Origin: Flavobacteriales bacterium
Lineage (GTDB): Bacteria > Bacteroidota > Bacteroidia > Flavobacteriales_F > PHOS-HE28
NCBI GenBank assembly: GCA_016788205.1
Contig: JAEUTA010000031.1
Coordinates: 230,576-294,575 of the forward strand
Reading direction: 5' to 3'
Length of the DNA: 64,000 nt
Under the pieces are notes generated by a model. It ran no database searches. It was not told where the DNA came from and was given only the letters and a program-made list of their open reading frames with translations. Of this stretch, positions 8,424-15,757 are shown one piece after another (the first letter of the stretch is position 1; each line of letters begins with the position of its first letter). The translations under genes and the position numbers were made by a program.

Positions 8424-9554
8424 ATGCACCGCCCACTCACCATCGCCGAGATCCGTGAACGGCAACGCGTATTCACCTTCCGGCATCCGGTGGTGATGGC
8501 GCTGCTCACGCAAGTGTCGTTCTGGATCGTCGCCAACACCTTGTTCGTGCTGCTGATGGTGATGTTCCTCACCGCGATCTCCTTTCACGTGCCCGGGTTA
8601 CATGTGGTTCCCTTGCGCATCGCACTGCCCGGTGCAGTGCTCTTGGGTATCGCCTATGGCACCATCCTCGGCTGCATCGATCTGTTGATCGAACGCTCCC
8701 GTGATCCGGACCGCGCCTGGGGTCTACGCATCCTGTTGAAAGCGATCCTCTACACCGGCACGTTCGTCGTCCTGGTATCCATCTTCTTCAACCTGGCCAA
8801 GCCGATCTACGAGCGGTATGTGGGCGGCGTACCTCCTCCTATTTCGCAACGCTGGATGTTGCTCGCCTTGTTGCTTTTCGCTACCGTGGGAAACTTGCTC
8901 GTTTCCTTCTTCAAGGAAGTGGACCGCAGTTTCGGGCCCGGCTTGATGCGCCCGTTGATGATGGGTCGCTACCGCAAACCACAGGTGGAGCAACGCATCT
9001 TCATGTTCATGGACCTGAAGGGAAGCACCACGCACGCTGAAACACTCGGCCACATCCGCTACAGCGCCATGGTGCGTGACCTGTTCCAGGACGTGAACCG
9101 TATGGTGCCACGTTTCGAGGCTGAGATCTATCAGTACGTGGGAGATGAAGTGGTGTTGACCTGGGACTTGCACGACGGACCTGAAGCGCGGCGCTGTCTG
9201 TTGTTGTTCTACGCGGTACAGGATGCCATCACGGAGCGCGCATCGATCTATGAACACCGCTATGGAACCATCCCTTTCTTCAAGGCTGGTGTGCATGCAG
9301 GCACCGTAACAGCGGTGGAGATCGGTGACATCAAACGCGAGATCGCCTACCACGGCGATACGGTGAACACCGCTGCACGCATCCAGAGCATGAGCAACGA
9401 ATTCGGTCGCACCCTATTGATCAGCGAAGCGATGAAGGAACTTTGTGGCGACCTGCACATCGGCGGCTTGGGCAGCGAGGCACTCGGCAGCATTCTGCTG
9501 AAAGGAAAAAGCCAGCACGTAACGATACACGCGGTAGAACCCATCTCCTCCTGA
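8424..9554 (+). CDS. Membrane class III nucleotide cyclase, possible Pycsar-like cyclase
   Basis: A 376-residue protein from the ATG at 8424; the frame opens earlier, but that extension overlaps the divergent gene and the promoter box. Four hydrophobic helices (about 23-52, 62-86, 103-124, 143-164) precede a class III cyclase catalytic domain (about 188-372). Metal-binding Asp197 (FMDLKGST) and Asp241 (YVGDEVV) and the transition-state residues Asn315 and Arg319 (VNTAARIQ) are all present, so it should be active. The two base-selecting positions are Gln237 and Ala308, neither the Lys/Asp(Thr) pair of adenylate cyclases nor the Glu/Cys pair of guanylate cyclases. The gene is followed after 10 bp by a Pycsar-type effector. 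Its product nucleotide is unknown. Similar four-helix cyclases are common in Bacteroidota, so a housekeeping role is also possible. Confidence 0.85.
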   Translation: MHRPLTIAEIRERQRVFTFRHPVVMALLTQVSFWIVANTLFVLLMVMFLTAISFHVPGLHVVPLRIALPGAVLLGIAYGTILGCIDLLIERSRDPDRAWGLRILLKAILYTGTFVVLVSIFFNLAKPIYERYVGGVPPPISQRWMLLALLLFATVGNLLVSFFKEVDRSFGPGLMRPLMMGRYRKPQVEQRIFMFMDLKGSTTHAETLGHIRYSAMVRDLFQDVNRMVPRFEAEIYQYVGDEVVLTWDLHDGPEARRCLLLFYAVQDAITERASIYEHRYGTIPFFKAGVHAGTVTAVEIGDIKREIAYHGDTVNTAARIQSMSNEFGRTLLISEAMKELCGDLHIGGLGSEALGSILLKGKSQHVTIHAVEPISS

Positions 9555-9564
9555 ATACTGCACC

Positions 9565-10191
9565 ATGGCACATGACCCCGCCGAAGCACCGGATCCCGAG
9601 AAGCAGGCCAAGAAAGCTGCGAAGAAGGCCGAGAAGGAGAAACGCGACAAGGTGAAGGAGACTGAGCGCGGCGTGGAGACGCTCTTTCGCGTGACGCTGA
9701 ACAACCACACCCGCCTCAGCCAGATCGCCGACAACAAGGCGAACATCATGCTCACGGTGAACGCGCTGATGATCTCGCTGCTGATCAGCGGACCCATGAC
9801 GCGCGTGGAGAAACATCCGGAATACATCCCGGCGCTCACGCTGGTGCTGACAACATGCGCGCTTTCCATCATCACCGCCACACTGGCCACGCGCCCGAAG
9901 GTGACCGCCGGCCGAAGCACCGCGCAGCAGATGAAGGATAAGACCGCGAACCTGCTCTTCTTCGGCAACTTCCACGATATGCCACTGGATGAATACCAAC
10001 GTGGCATGAACGACGTGATGGCCGACCGCGACTACCTCTACGGCTCCATGACGCGCGACTTACATGCGCTCGGCGGCGTGCTGCATCGCAAGTACAAGTT
10101 CCTACGCATCACCTACACCATCTTCATGTTCGGTGTGACCAGCACGGTATTCCTGATCGTGGGCAGCATGCTGATGGATAGCATGAAGTGA
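9565..10191 (+). CDS. Pycsar-effector-domain (PycTM/DUF5706-like) membrane protein
   Basis: A 208-residue protein with a Lys/Glu-rich N-terminal helix (10-37), the family landmark VETLFRV...LSQIADNKANIML (38-63), two central membrane helices (about 61-76 and 88-107) and a C-terminal hydrophobic helix (about 180-203). This is the architecture of the transmembrane Pycsar effector family (PF18967). In described systems such effectors sense cCMP or cUMP made by a partner cyclase and damage the inner membrane to abort phage infection. The cyclase gene lies 10 bp upstream on the same strand, so the two are almost certainly co-transcribed. The family assignment comes from motif recognition; ligand and function are inferred. 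Confidence 0.75.
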   Translation: MAHDPAEAPDPEKQAKKAAKKAEKEKRDKVKETERGVETLFRVTLNNHTRLSQIADNKANIMLTVNALMISLLISGPMTRVEKHPEYIPALTLVLTTCALSIITATLATRPKVTAGRSTAQQMKDKTANLLFFGNFHDMPLDEYQRGMNDVMADRDYLYGSMTRDLHALGGVLHRKYKFLRITYTIFMFGVTSTVFLIVGSMLMDSMK

Positions 10192-10256
10192 AGCGCTTGA
10201 CGCCTGAACCCTCTGCGCTCCTCAGCATCTCCGCGACCCTGCGGTTCACTCAGGCC

Positions 10257-13200
10257 TCAGAAAAAGAACCCCAGCCGCACATCCACCAACGCATCGTCGT
10301 CACTGACGGCATAGGTTCCTTGCAGCACGATCATGTTCAGCGGTCTGATGAAAAGCCCGCCACCAAAGGCGTGATGCCACAGTGGGCTGTTGTCCGCCGC
10401 ATCCACCCAAACGCGACCAGCATCCGCCAGACCGATGATGCCCAACCGGAACGGCAGCACGGCATTGCGCGAGGTGAAGAGGTCAGCCCGGATCTCGAAA
10501 TTGCCGTAGGCTGCCGTGTTGCCGGAGAACCGGTCTCGCCGCAAACCACGCACGGTCTCGAAGCCACCGATGGTCGAAGCGGTCAACGGATCCACATCAC
10601 CATCGCGGCGCTGGAAGCCCATGCGCATGGCCACCACGCTGCGCGAACGCCCGATCTCCAGCGGCGTGTAGGTGCGCAGTTCGCTCTTGATGCCACGTGT
10701 GACAGCCTTCGTGTGACGTTCGTCCAGCACTTCACCCGACAGCTCGAAACGGATGCCTCGCGTGGGTTGCATCAAGTTGTCCACACTTTGCAGGATGTAT
10801 GACGCGAAACCACCGAGGTAGTCCACATCCGGTTGTAGCTGCAGTGCATCGCGGCCTGGAAGCAAGTTGCTCAGTTCGCCCTGCGATGCAACCACCCACC
10901 GCCCACCCGCGCGCAGGTGGTGAATGCCGCTGAACGTGCGTTGCGCATACGGCCGGATGTCGACGATATCCATGCGGTACTGGAACGCTTTCAGGTCCTC
11001 AGGCTTATCAGTCCGGTTCCCGAAGCCGAAGAAGTTGAACCGGAAATCAGGCGCGAGCATCTGTGCATCCAACCCGAAACCCGTGCGACCGATCACGTTC
11101 AAGACCTGGCCCTTGTAGGCCGCGCGATACGCGCCGGTGCGCAAGGCGTAGCTCGCATTCAACTGATGCTTCCATTTGAACGGCGCTGATTTGAAGCCCT
11201 GTTTCATCCAGCGTGCGCCGCCGCCGAGGAACACGCCATCATCGATGTTGTACCCGAAGGCGATCAAGGGCATCAAGACATCAGGCACATACTCCTGACG
11301 CTCGTATTCAACGGCGTGCAAGCGTTTGCTGCGCACCAGATGCGCATCGTTGCCGAGCTTCCATTTCTTGTTCGCGTGTTCACCTCCGGATGTTCCGTAG
11401 GCGATGGTATGGTCGCCCCAGCATTTCACGCGCGCGCTGTCCACCACTTCGGCTTCGCTGTCGCCTTCGATGATGCGCACCTTGATCGCCTTCTTCACAT
11501 CACCCTGCACGGTGAAGTCATCATTCCCACTGAGACCGTAGAGCCGAATCTCTTTCGTCTCCGAGCGCAGGAAGATGCGCTGATACACCAATTCGTCTTC
11601 AGCCTTCTTCACCTTGTGGCGGACCTCCACCAGTGTGTGCTCATCATCGATCCGTTCCACCAGGAAACGTTCGTTGCCTTCCGTGCCGACCACGTTCACG
11701 TAGCGCGCCAAGCGCAGGTATTGCCTGTTCGCCAAACGTTGCAGCCCATCGCGACGGGCTTTCAATCCCTTGATGACCGCTTCGCCCATCAACCGTTGAG
11801 CGGTATCGGGCAATGCATGCACAGCGTTGAGGATCGCATCATCGGTCAATTCCACGCGCATGCTGTCCGCAACTTGCTTCCAGGCGTTCCGATCCAGTCC
11901 GGAGAGATACGCCCGGTCGAGGTAACGCGCATTGAAGTTCTGCCCATCGATGTCGCGCACATCCTCGCCGTAGCTCTGGAATTTCGCGATGGCCCACTTG
12001 CGGTTTACGATGTTCGGCAAGACGCCATCCTGCTTGAAGAAGGCCTGATCGCGATCGCGCGGGACCGGTCGATACAGCGTACGTCCATCGGGTTGTGCAT
12101 AGCTCGCCCAACGCCACTGATCATCGTGCCGGTCCCAGTCGCCGATGACCATGTCCAACAACCGCGCACGCAACAAGGCACGATCATCCAACACGGCTTT
12201 GTAGGAAGCTCGTCGTGCTGCGATCAGATCCGGCGAACCAATGAGCTCCTTGGAAGAACCGAGCGACTTTTCGTCCGACCAGTCACCATCCGGACGTTCC
12301 TCCAAGAGACAGAGCGTATTGGCGAAATCGGGACGATAGACCCCAAGAGCCGGATCATCCGGAACATAGACCAAACGTGGTGATGTGTGCAGCAAGCCCA
12401 CCGCATCCGCCAACGGCGCAATGGCCACGCTCGCATACGGATGACTGCCCGCGATGCCATCGGCCACGAGGCTCTCCACCACGGTACCACGCATCTCCAA
12501 CGACAGCGCCATACCCGGGAATTTCTTGATCGTGCGCACCACGTACTCGTGGCCGTTCTCCGCCTTCAGTCGCAGCGAGAGCGTTTGCATGCCCCCACCG
12601 GTGTTCTTCGCCTTCAATCCGCCGAACGTGGTGTCCATCCGCAACACCGGCACGCGGATGGGGGCGGTCCATACATCACGGTAGAGATCACCGAAGAAGA
12701 ACCGCTTCAACTTCCCGGCGGCGAGATCCTCGTTGGGGATCACGGTCACGCTGTCGGGCATTACCGGAGCTGGACGGTCATCCACATAGCGGAACGCGTC
12801 GGGAGGCGGGCCTTCCAATTGGCCTGACCAAGCCGGTGTGCTCCCGCTCGAAAGTGTGAACACATCGAGGAACAAGGACCCGTTGCGCAATGCCGTGATC
12901 CGCGCGAAGCCGCGTTCGTCCGTGCCGAACGTCAGTGGGTTCGACTTCTGCAGGTAGGTGGACTTCGATCCTGAACCGCTCACGATGTGATGGACACCAT
13001 CGCGCTGCTGGTACTGCAATGTGTGTTCGTGACCTGCCGCGTACATCGTGCCCGGATACAACTTCATCAACCGTTCCAGACCGGTGTGCAGCGCTTGGTA
13101 GCGCGTGTTCGCCACATCCTGGATGTTGCCGACCAGCGTGCGCGACATCGGGTACAGGCTGCCGAGCACAGGTAGCGGGATCCACAACTTGTCATTGACC

Positions 13201-13931
13201 TGGCGCAAGGGAAAGAGGTGATCCTTCAGCGGGAAGTAGCCGCCGTGCTCGCCGTAGGTGTAGAGCGGATGGTGCCCTGCGATGATCACGTGCTTGCCAC
13301 GGTTGTCCTTCAGCGCTTCACCGACCGCATTGAGGAATTCCGCATCCGTCGCCACATCGCAACCGTCGCGTTCGCCTTCGGGTTTGCGGTACTTGTGTAG
13401 CCACCACTGCGTGTCGATGATGACCAGCACCAGCTTGTCGCCGAGCTCGATCACTTCTGGACCGGGGCAGCCGCCCTTGGGCAGGAACGCCTTCTTTCCG
13501 AGTGAGTCGACGATGAACTCCTGTTGCCGTTGCACGGTGGCCCAACCGTTCGGGCGGCCTTGTGACCAATCGTGGTTGCCGGGAATGAAGACGGTACGCC
13601 CATCGAACGCCCGCGCCGCCTGAATCTGCGGCATGATGTTGCGCTCATCCTGTGCGCGCTCGGGATCACTCTTCTTATGCAGACCGCGCTCGTAGATGTT
13701 GTCGCCGAGGAAAAGCAAGGTCCGCTCCTGCGCTGTGTCGGCCTTCGCTACTTGATCAAGCAAGCGCAAGACCGGGGCACTGTGCTCTTCGCCCTCTGCA
13801 CCCGCATCACCAACGAGGTAGATGGCGCGAACGAGCCGATCGGGAACCTTGGATTGTGCAACAAGCAGGACCGGACACAGCATCAACGCGGCCCACACCA
13901 CGCGCAGCCCGATCATGCTGTGCGATCGCAT
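10257..13931 (-). CDS. Calcineurin-like metallophosphoesterase fused to an outer-membrane beta-barrel
   Basis: A protein of 1224 residues. After a signal peptide (to about residue 26) comes a metallophosphoesterase domain with the full metal-binding series GDAG (Asp about 42), GDN (77-78), GNHD (118-121), GHH and GHEH (AAGHEHTLQY). A large middle region (about 400-900) contains QAFFKQDG and a WDRHDDQWRW segment. The C-terminal 300 residues resemble an Omp85/BamA-type barrel: GGFETVRGLRRDRFSG near 1135 and a C-terminal Phe (VRLGFFF). It probably places a phosphatase at the outer membrane; the substrate is unknown. The ATG at 13931 overlaps the stop of the HD gene in a TGATG junction, so the two are translationally coupled. 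A GTG three bases earlier is an alternative start. Confidence 0.82.
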   Translation of the reverse strand: MRSHSMIGLRVVWAALMLCPVLLVAQSKVPDRLVRAIYLVGDAGAEGEEHSAPVLRLLDQVAKADTAQERTLLFLGDNIYERGLHKKSDPERAQDERNIMPQIQAARAFDGRTVFIPGNHDWSQGRPNGWATVQRQQEFIVDSLGKKAFLPKGGCPGPEVIELGDKLVLVIIDTQWWLHKYRKPEGERDGCDVATDAEFLNAVGEALKDNRGKHVIIAGHHPLYTYGEHGGYFPLKDHLFPLRQVNDKLWIPLPVLGSLYPMSRTLVGNIQDVANTRYQALHTGLERLMKLYPGTMYAAGHEHTLQYQQRDGVHHIVSGSGSKSTYLQKSNPLTFGTDERGFARITALRNGSLFLDVFTLSSGSTPAWSGQLEGPPPDAFRYVDDRPAPVMPDSVTVIPNEDLAAGKLKRFFFGDLYRDVWTAPIRVPVLRMDTTFGGLKAKNTGGGMQTLSLRLKAENGHEYVVRTIKKFPGMALSLEMRGTVVESLVADGIAGSHPYASVAIAPLADAVGLLHTSPRLVYVPDDPALGVYRPDFANTLCLLEERPDGDWSDEKSLGSSKELIGSPDLIAARRASYKAVLDDRALLRARLLDMVIGDWDRHDDQWRWASYAQPDGRTLYRPVPRDRDQAFFKQDGVLPNIVNRKWAIAKFQSYGEDVRDIDGQNFNARYLDRAYLSGLDRNAWKQVADSMRVELTDDAILNAVHALPDTAQRLMGEAVIKGLKARRDGLQRLANRQYLRLARYVNVVGTEGNERFLVERIDDEHTLVEVRHKVKKAEDELVYQRIFLRSETKEIRLYGLSGNDDFTVQGDVKKAIKVRIIEGDSEAEVVDSARVKCWGDHTIAYGTSGGEHANKKWKLGNDAHLVRSKRLHAVEYERQEYVPDVLMPLIAFGYNIDDGVFLGGGARWMKQGFKSAPFKWKHQLNASYALRTGAYRAAYKGQVLNVIGRTGFGLDAQMLAPDFRFNFFGFGNRTDKPEDLKAFQYRMDIVDIRPYAQRTFSGIHHLRAGGRWVVASQGELSNLLPGRDALQLQPDVDYLGGFASYILQSVDNLMQPTRGIRFELSGEVLDERHTKAVTRGIKSELRTYTPLEIGRSRSVVAMRMGFQRRDGDVDPLTASTIGGFETVRGLRRDRFSGNTAAYGNFEIRADLFTSRNAVLPFRLGIIGLADAGRVWVDAADNSPLWHHAFGGGLFIRPLNMIVLQGTYAVSDDDALVDVRLGFFF

Positions 13932-14446
13932 CACACCTTCAGCTTCCGGCTTTGTGCGCTCAAGGTCATCTCCGCCTTGATGATGGTGGCGAGATGCTTC
14001 AACCTATCGTAGGCGGCGAGCTGCTTGTTGTAGCGCTTCAGATCAGCCACGCTCAGCTGGCCCACGTCGCGCAGGTCCATCTTGTCCGCCAGGTCGATCA
14101 CTTTCACTCGTGTGGCCAGTTGGTTCTGCGCCACGCGATCGATGTAGCCATCGTAATCCTCATCCGGGATGCGGCTGATGTGCGTGAGTGCTACGAGAAC
14201 ATGTTCCGGTATCTCCTTCTCGCGCAGGTCGGCAATGGTGAGTTCCGAGCGTTCCAGGATGTCGTGGATCGCCGCCAGCAACTGCTCATCATGATCCTTC
14301 GCATGGGTGATCACCCGCATGATGTGCAGAATGAACGGCTGCCCGAAACGATCCACCTGGCCCTTGTGGACCTTGGCCGCCAACCGTATCGCTCGCTCGA
14401 GCAACTGTCCATTGGTGGGAGGCGTGGGTTTAACCGTTGTTGCCAT
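13931..14446 (-). CDS. Small HD-domain phosphohydrolase, RelA/SpoT-like HD fold
   Basis: A 171-residue stand-alone HD protein. It begins like a SpoT/MESH1-type hydrolase (AAKVHKGQVDRFGQPFILH) with metal ligands His41, His61-Asp62 (IHDILERS) and Asp118 or Asp121 (VIDLADKMD). The conserved Glu-Asp pair after HDxx is Glu65-Arg66 here, so the second acidic residue is lost. That residue contributes to catalysis in ppGpp hydrolases, and the substrate may therefore differ or the activity be reduced. The gene is first in a two-gene operon with the phosphoesterase-barrel fusion, sharing a TGATG stop/start. Upstream is the divergent PAP2 gene 78 bp away. Confidence 0.8.
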   Translation of the reverse strand: MATTVKPTPPTNGQLLERAIRLAAKVHKGQVDRFGQPFILHIMRVITHAKDHDEQLLAAIHDILERSELTIADLREKEIPEHVLVALTHISRIPDEDYDGYIDRVAQNQLATRVKVIDLADKMDLRDVGQLSVADLKRYNKQLAAYDRLKHLATIIKAEMTLSAQSRKLKV

Positions 14447-14524
14447 GCGTTCGTAGAAAGGTGGACGAAGTTCGTGAGAACGGGCAATTATCCATCTTCG
14501 TTCTGCGTTATCACTGCTATTCCC

Positions 14525-15367
14525 GTGACATTCGCCCCTGCTTTGCTCCTATTCCGCGTCCTCATCGGGCTGCTTGCGCTGTTGTGCATGCACCGGTGCC
14601 ATGGCCAACGTGATAGCACCGTGTACCGCGTGAATGCTTGGGTCGACGCGGCATTGATCGCCGGTGGGGTGACCGGATTCGTGACCGGGATGAAGGCCCA
14701 GAGCGCCAAACCAAGCCTGGGCCTTGGTGAATTGGGTGGCTTGCGCAACTACCAAGTTCCCGGCTTCGACAGGATGGCTTTACGGATCGACCCCGCAGGA
14801 CAGGATCGCGCCATGCGGATCTCTGATCGGGTGATGTACGGAACGCTGGCCGCACCCGGGCTACTGCTATTGGATGGCCGCGTGCGGAAGGAGTGGCTGA
14901 ACGTTTACACGATGTACGTGGAGACCGCCGCGCTCACCTCTGGTATGCAGGCGTGGTCATGCGTGGGCGCTGGTCGCTATCGCCCCATCGCATACATCGA
15001 GGACGCCACATTGGATCAGCGTATCGATCAGCGCAACTCCAATTCATTCTACAGTGGCCACACGGCGAACACCGCCATGGCTTCGTTCTTCATGGCACAG
15101 GTGATCAGTGACATGCACGCGGAGCTCGGTGGCAAGAAGTGGTGGTTGTACGGTGCTGCGACGATCCCACCTGCTGTTGTAGGCTACTACCGGATCCAAG
15201 CGGGCAAGCATTTCCCGACGGATGTGCTGACAGGTGCGTTGATGGGTGCAGCGACCGGTGTACTTGTTCCAATCCTGCACCGCACGAACTTGTGCGACGG
15301 GCGCCTCAGTGTGATCCCCTCCGTCTCCAGCAATTCCTTCGGAGCGAACCTGGCCCTGACCTGGTAG
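14525..15367 (+). CDS. PAP2-family phosphatase, exported
   Basis: A phosphatidic acid phosphatase type 2 family protein of about 280 residues. The C2 motif is NSFYSGHTANT and the C3 motif YYRIQAGKHFPTDVLTG; a reduced C1 motif may be GAGRYRPIAY. Such enzymes dephosphorylate lipid phosphates such as undecaprenyl pyrophosphate or lipid A. The frame is open far upstream, but that part lies antisense to other genes. The GTG at 14525 is preferred because it yields a signal peptide (FAPALLLFRVLIGLLALL) ending near CHGQ. An ATG at 14588 would remove that peptide. The gene converges with the TMEM220-like gene 12 bp away. Confidence 0.78.
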   Translation: MTFAPALLLFRVLIGLLALLCMHRCHGQRDSTVYRVNAWVDAALIAGGVTGFVTGMKAQSAKPSLGLGELGGLRNYQVPGFDRMALRIDPAGQDRAMRISDRVMYGTLAAPGLLLLDGRVRKEWLNVYTMYVETAALTSGMQAWSCVGAGRYRPIAYIEDATLDQRIDQRNSNSFYSGHTANTAMASFFMAQVISDMHAELGGKKWWLYGAATIPPAVVGYYRIQAGKHFPTDVLTGALMGAATGVLVPILHRTNLCDGRLSVIPSVSSNSFGANLALTW

Positions 15368-15379
15368 GGGTCGGTCCGG

Positions 15380-15751
15380 TCAGCCCAAGCGGGCTTCGCG
15401 CGGCGTGCTGAACGTGAGGAAGACCAACGCCAGCACCGCGATGAACAGTCCGAGGAACTCGCGCACTTCTTCGATGTACGGGTTGGTGGCCTGCATCTCT
15501 TCCACGATCGAAGGCATGTCGGCTTCCAACCACTCCATCATTCCGGGGAGCATCGTACACATCCAGATGCCGAGCGCGATGCACAACCATCCGCTGACAC
15601 GGCGATCGGCCCTGCCAAAGACCGCCAAGGCGAAGAGAATGCCCACACTACCGTAGGCAAGGATCCAAACAACAGGGTCGAGATCGTTGATGTTGAGCGC
15701 TGCGAACGCGAGGAAGAGCAGGGAGAAGAAGATGTTGAGCGCTCGTTTCAT
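15380..15751 (-). CDS. TMEM220-family small membrane protein
   Basis: A 123-residue protein with four hydrophobic helices and the N-terminal signature FAALNINDLDPVVWILAY, matching the transmembrane family 220 pattern N-x-N-D-x-D-P-x-x-W. The function of this family is not known. It lies 6 bp downstream of the TonB receptor gene stop on the same strand and is probably co-transcribed with it. Confidence 0.75.
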   Translation of the reverse strand: MKRALNIFFSLLFLAFAALNINDLDPVVWILAYGSVGILFALAVFGRADRRVSGWLCIALGIWMCTMLPGMMEWLEADMPSIVEEMQATNPYIEEVREFLGLFIAVLALVFLTFSTPREARLG

Positions 15752-15757
15752 CAGGAC

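Noticed and set aside
13652..14524. N-terminal extension of the PAP2 frame
   Set aside because: It runs antisense through the HD and phosphoesterase genes and has no family similarity; the signal peptide begins at 14525.
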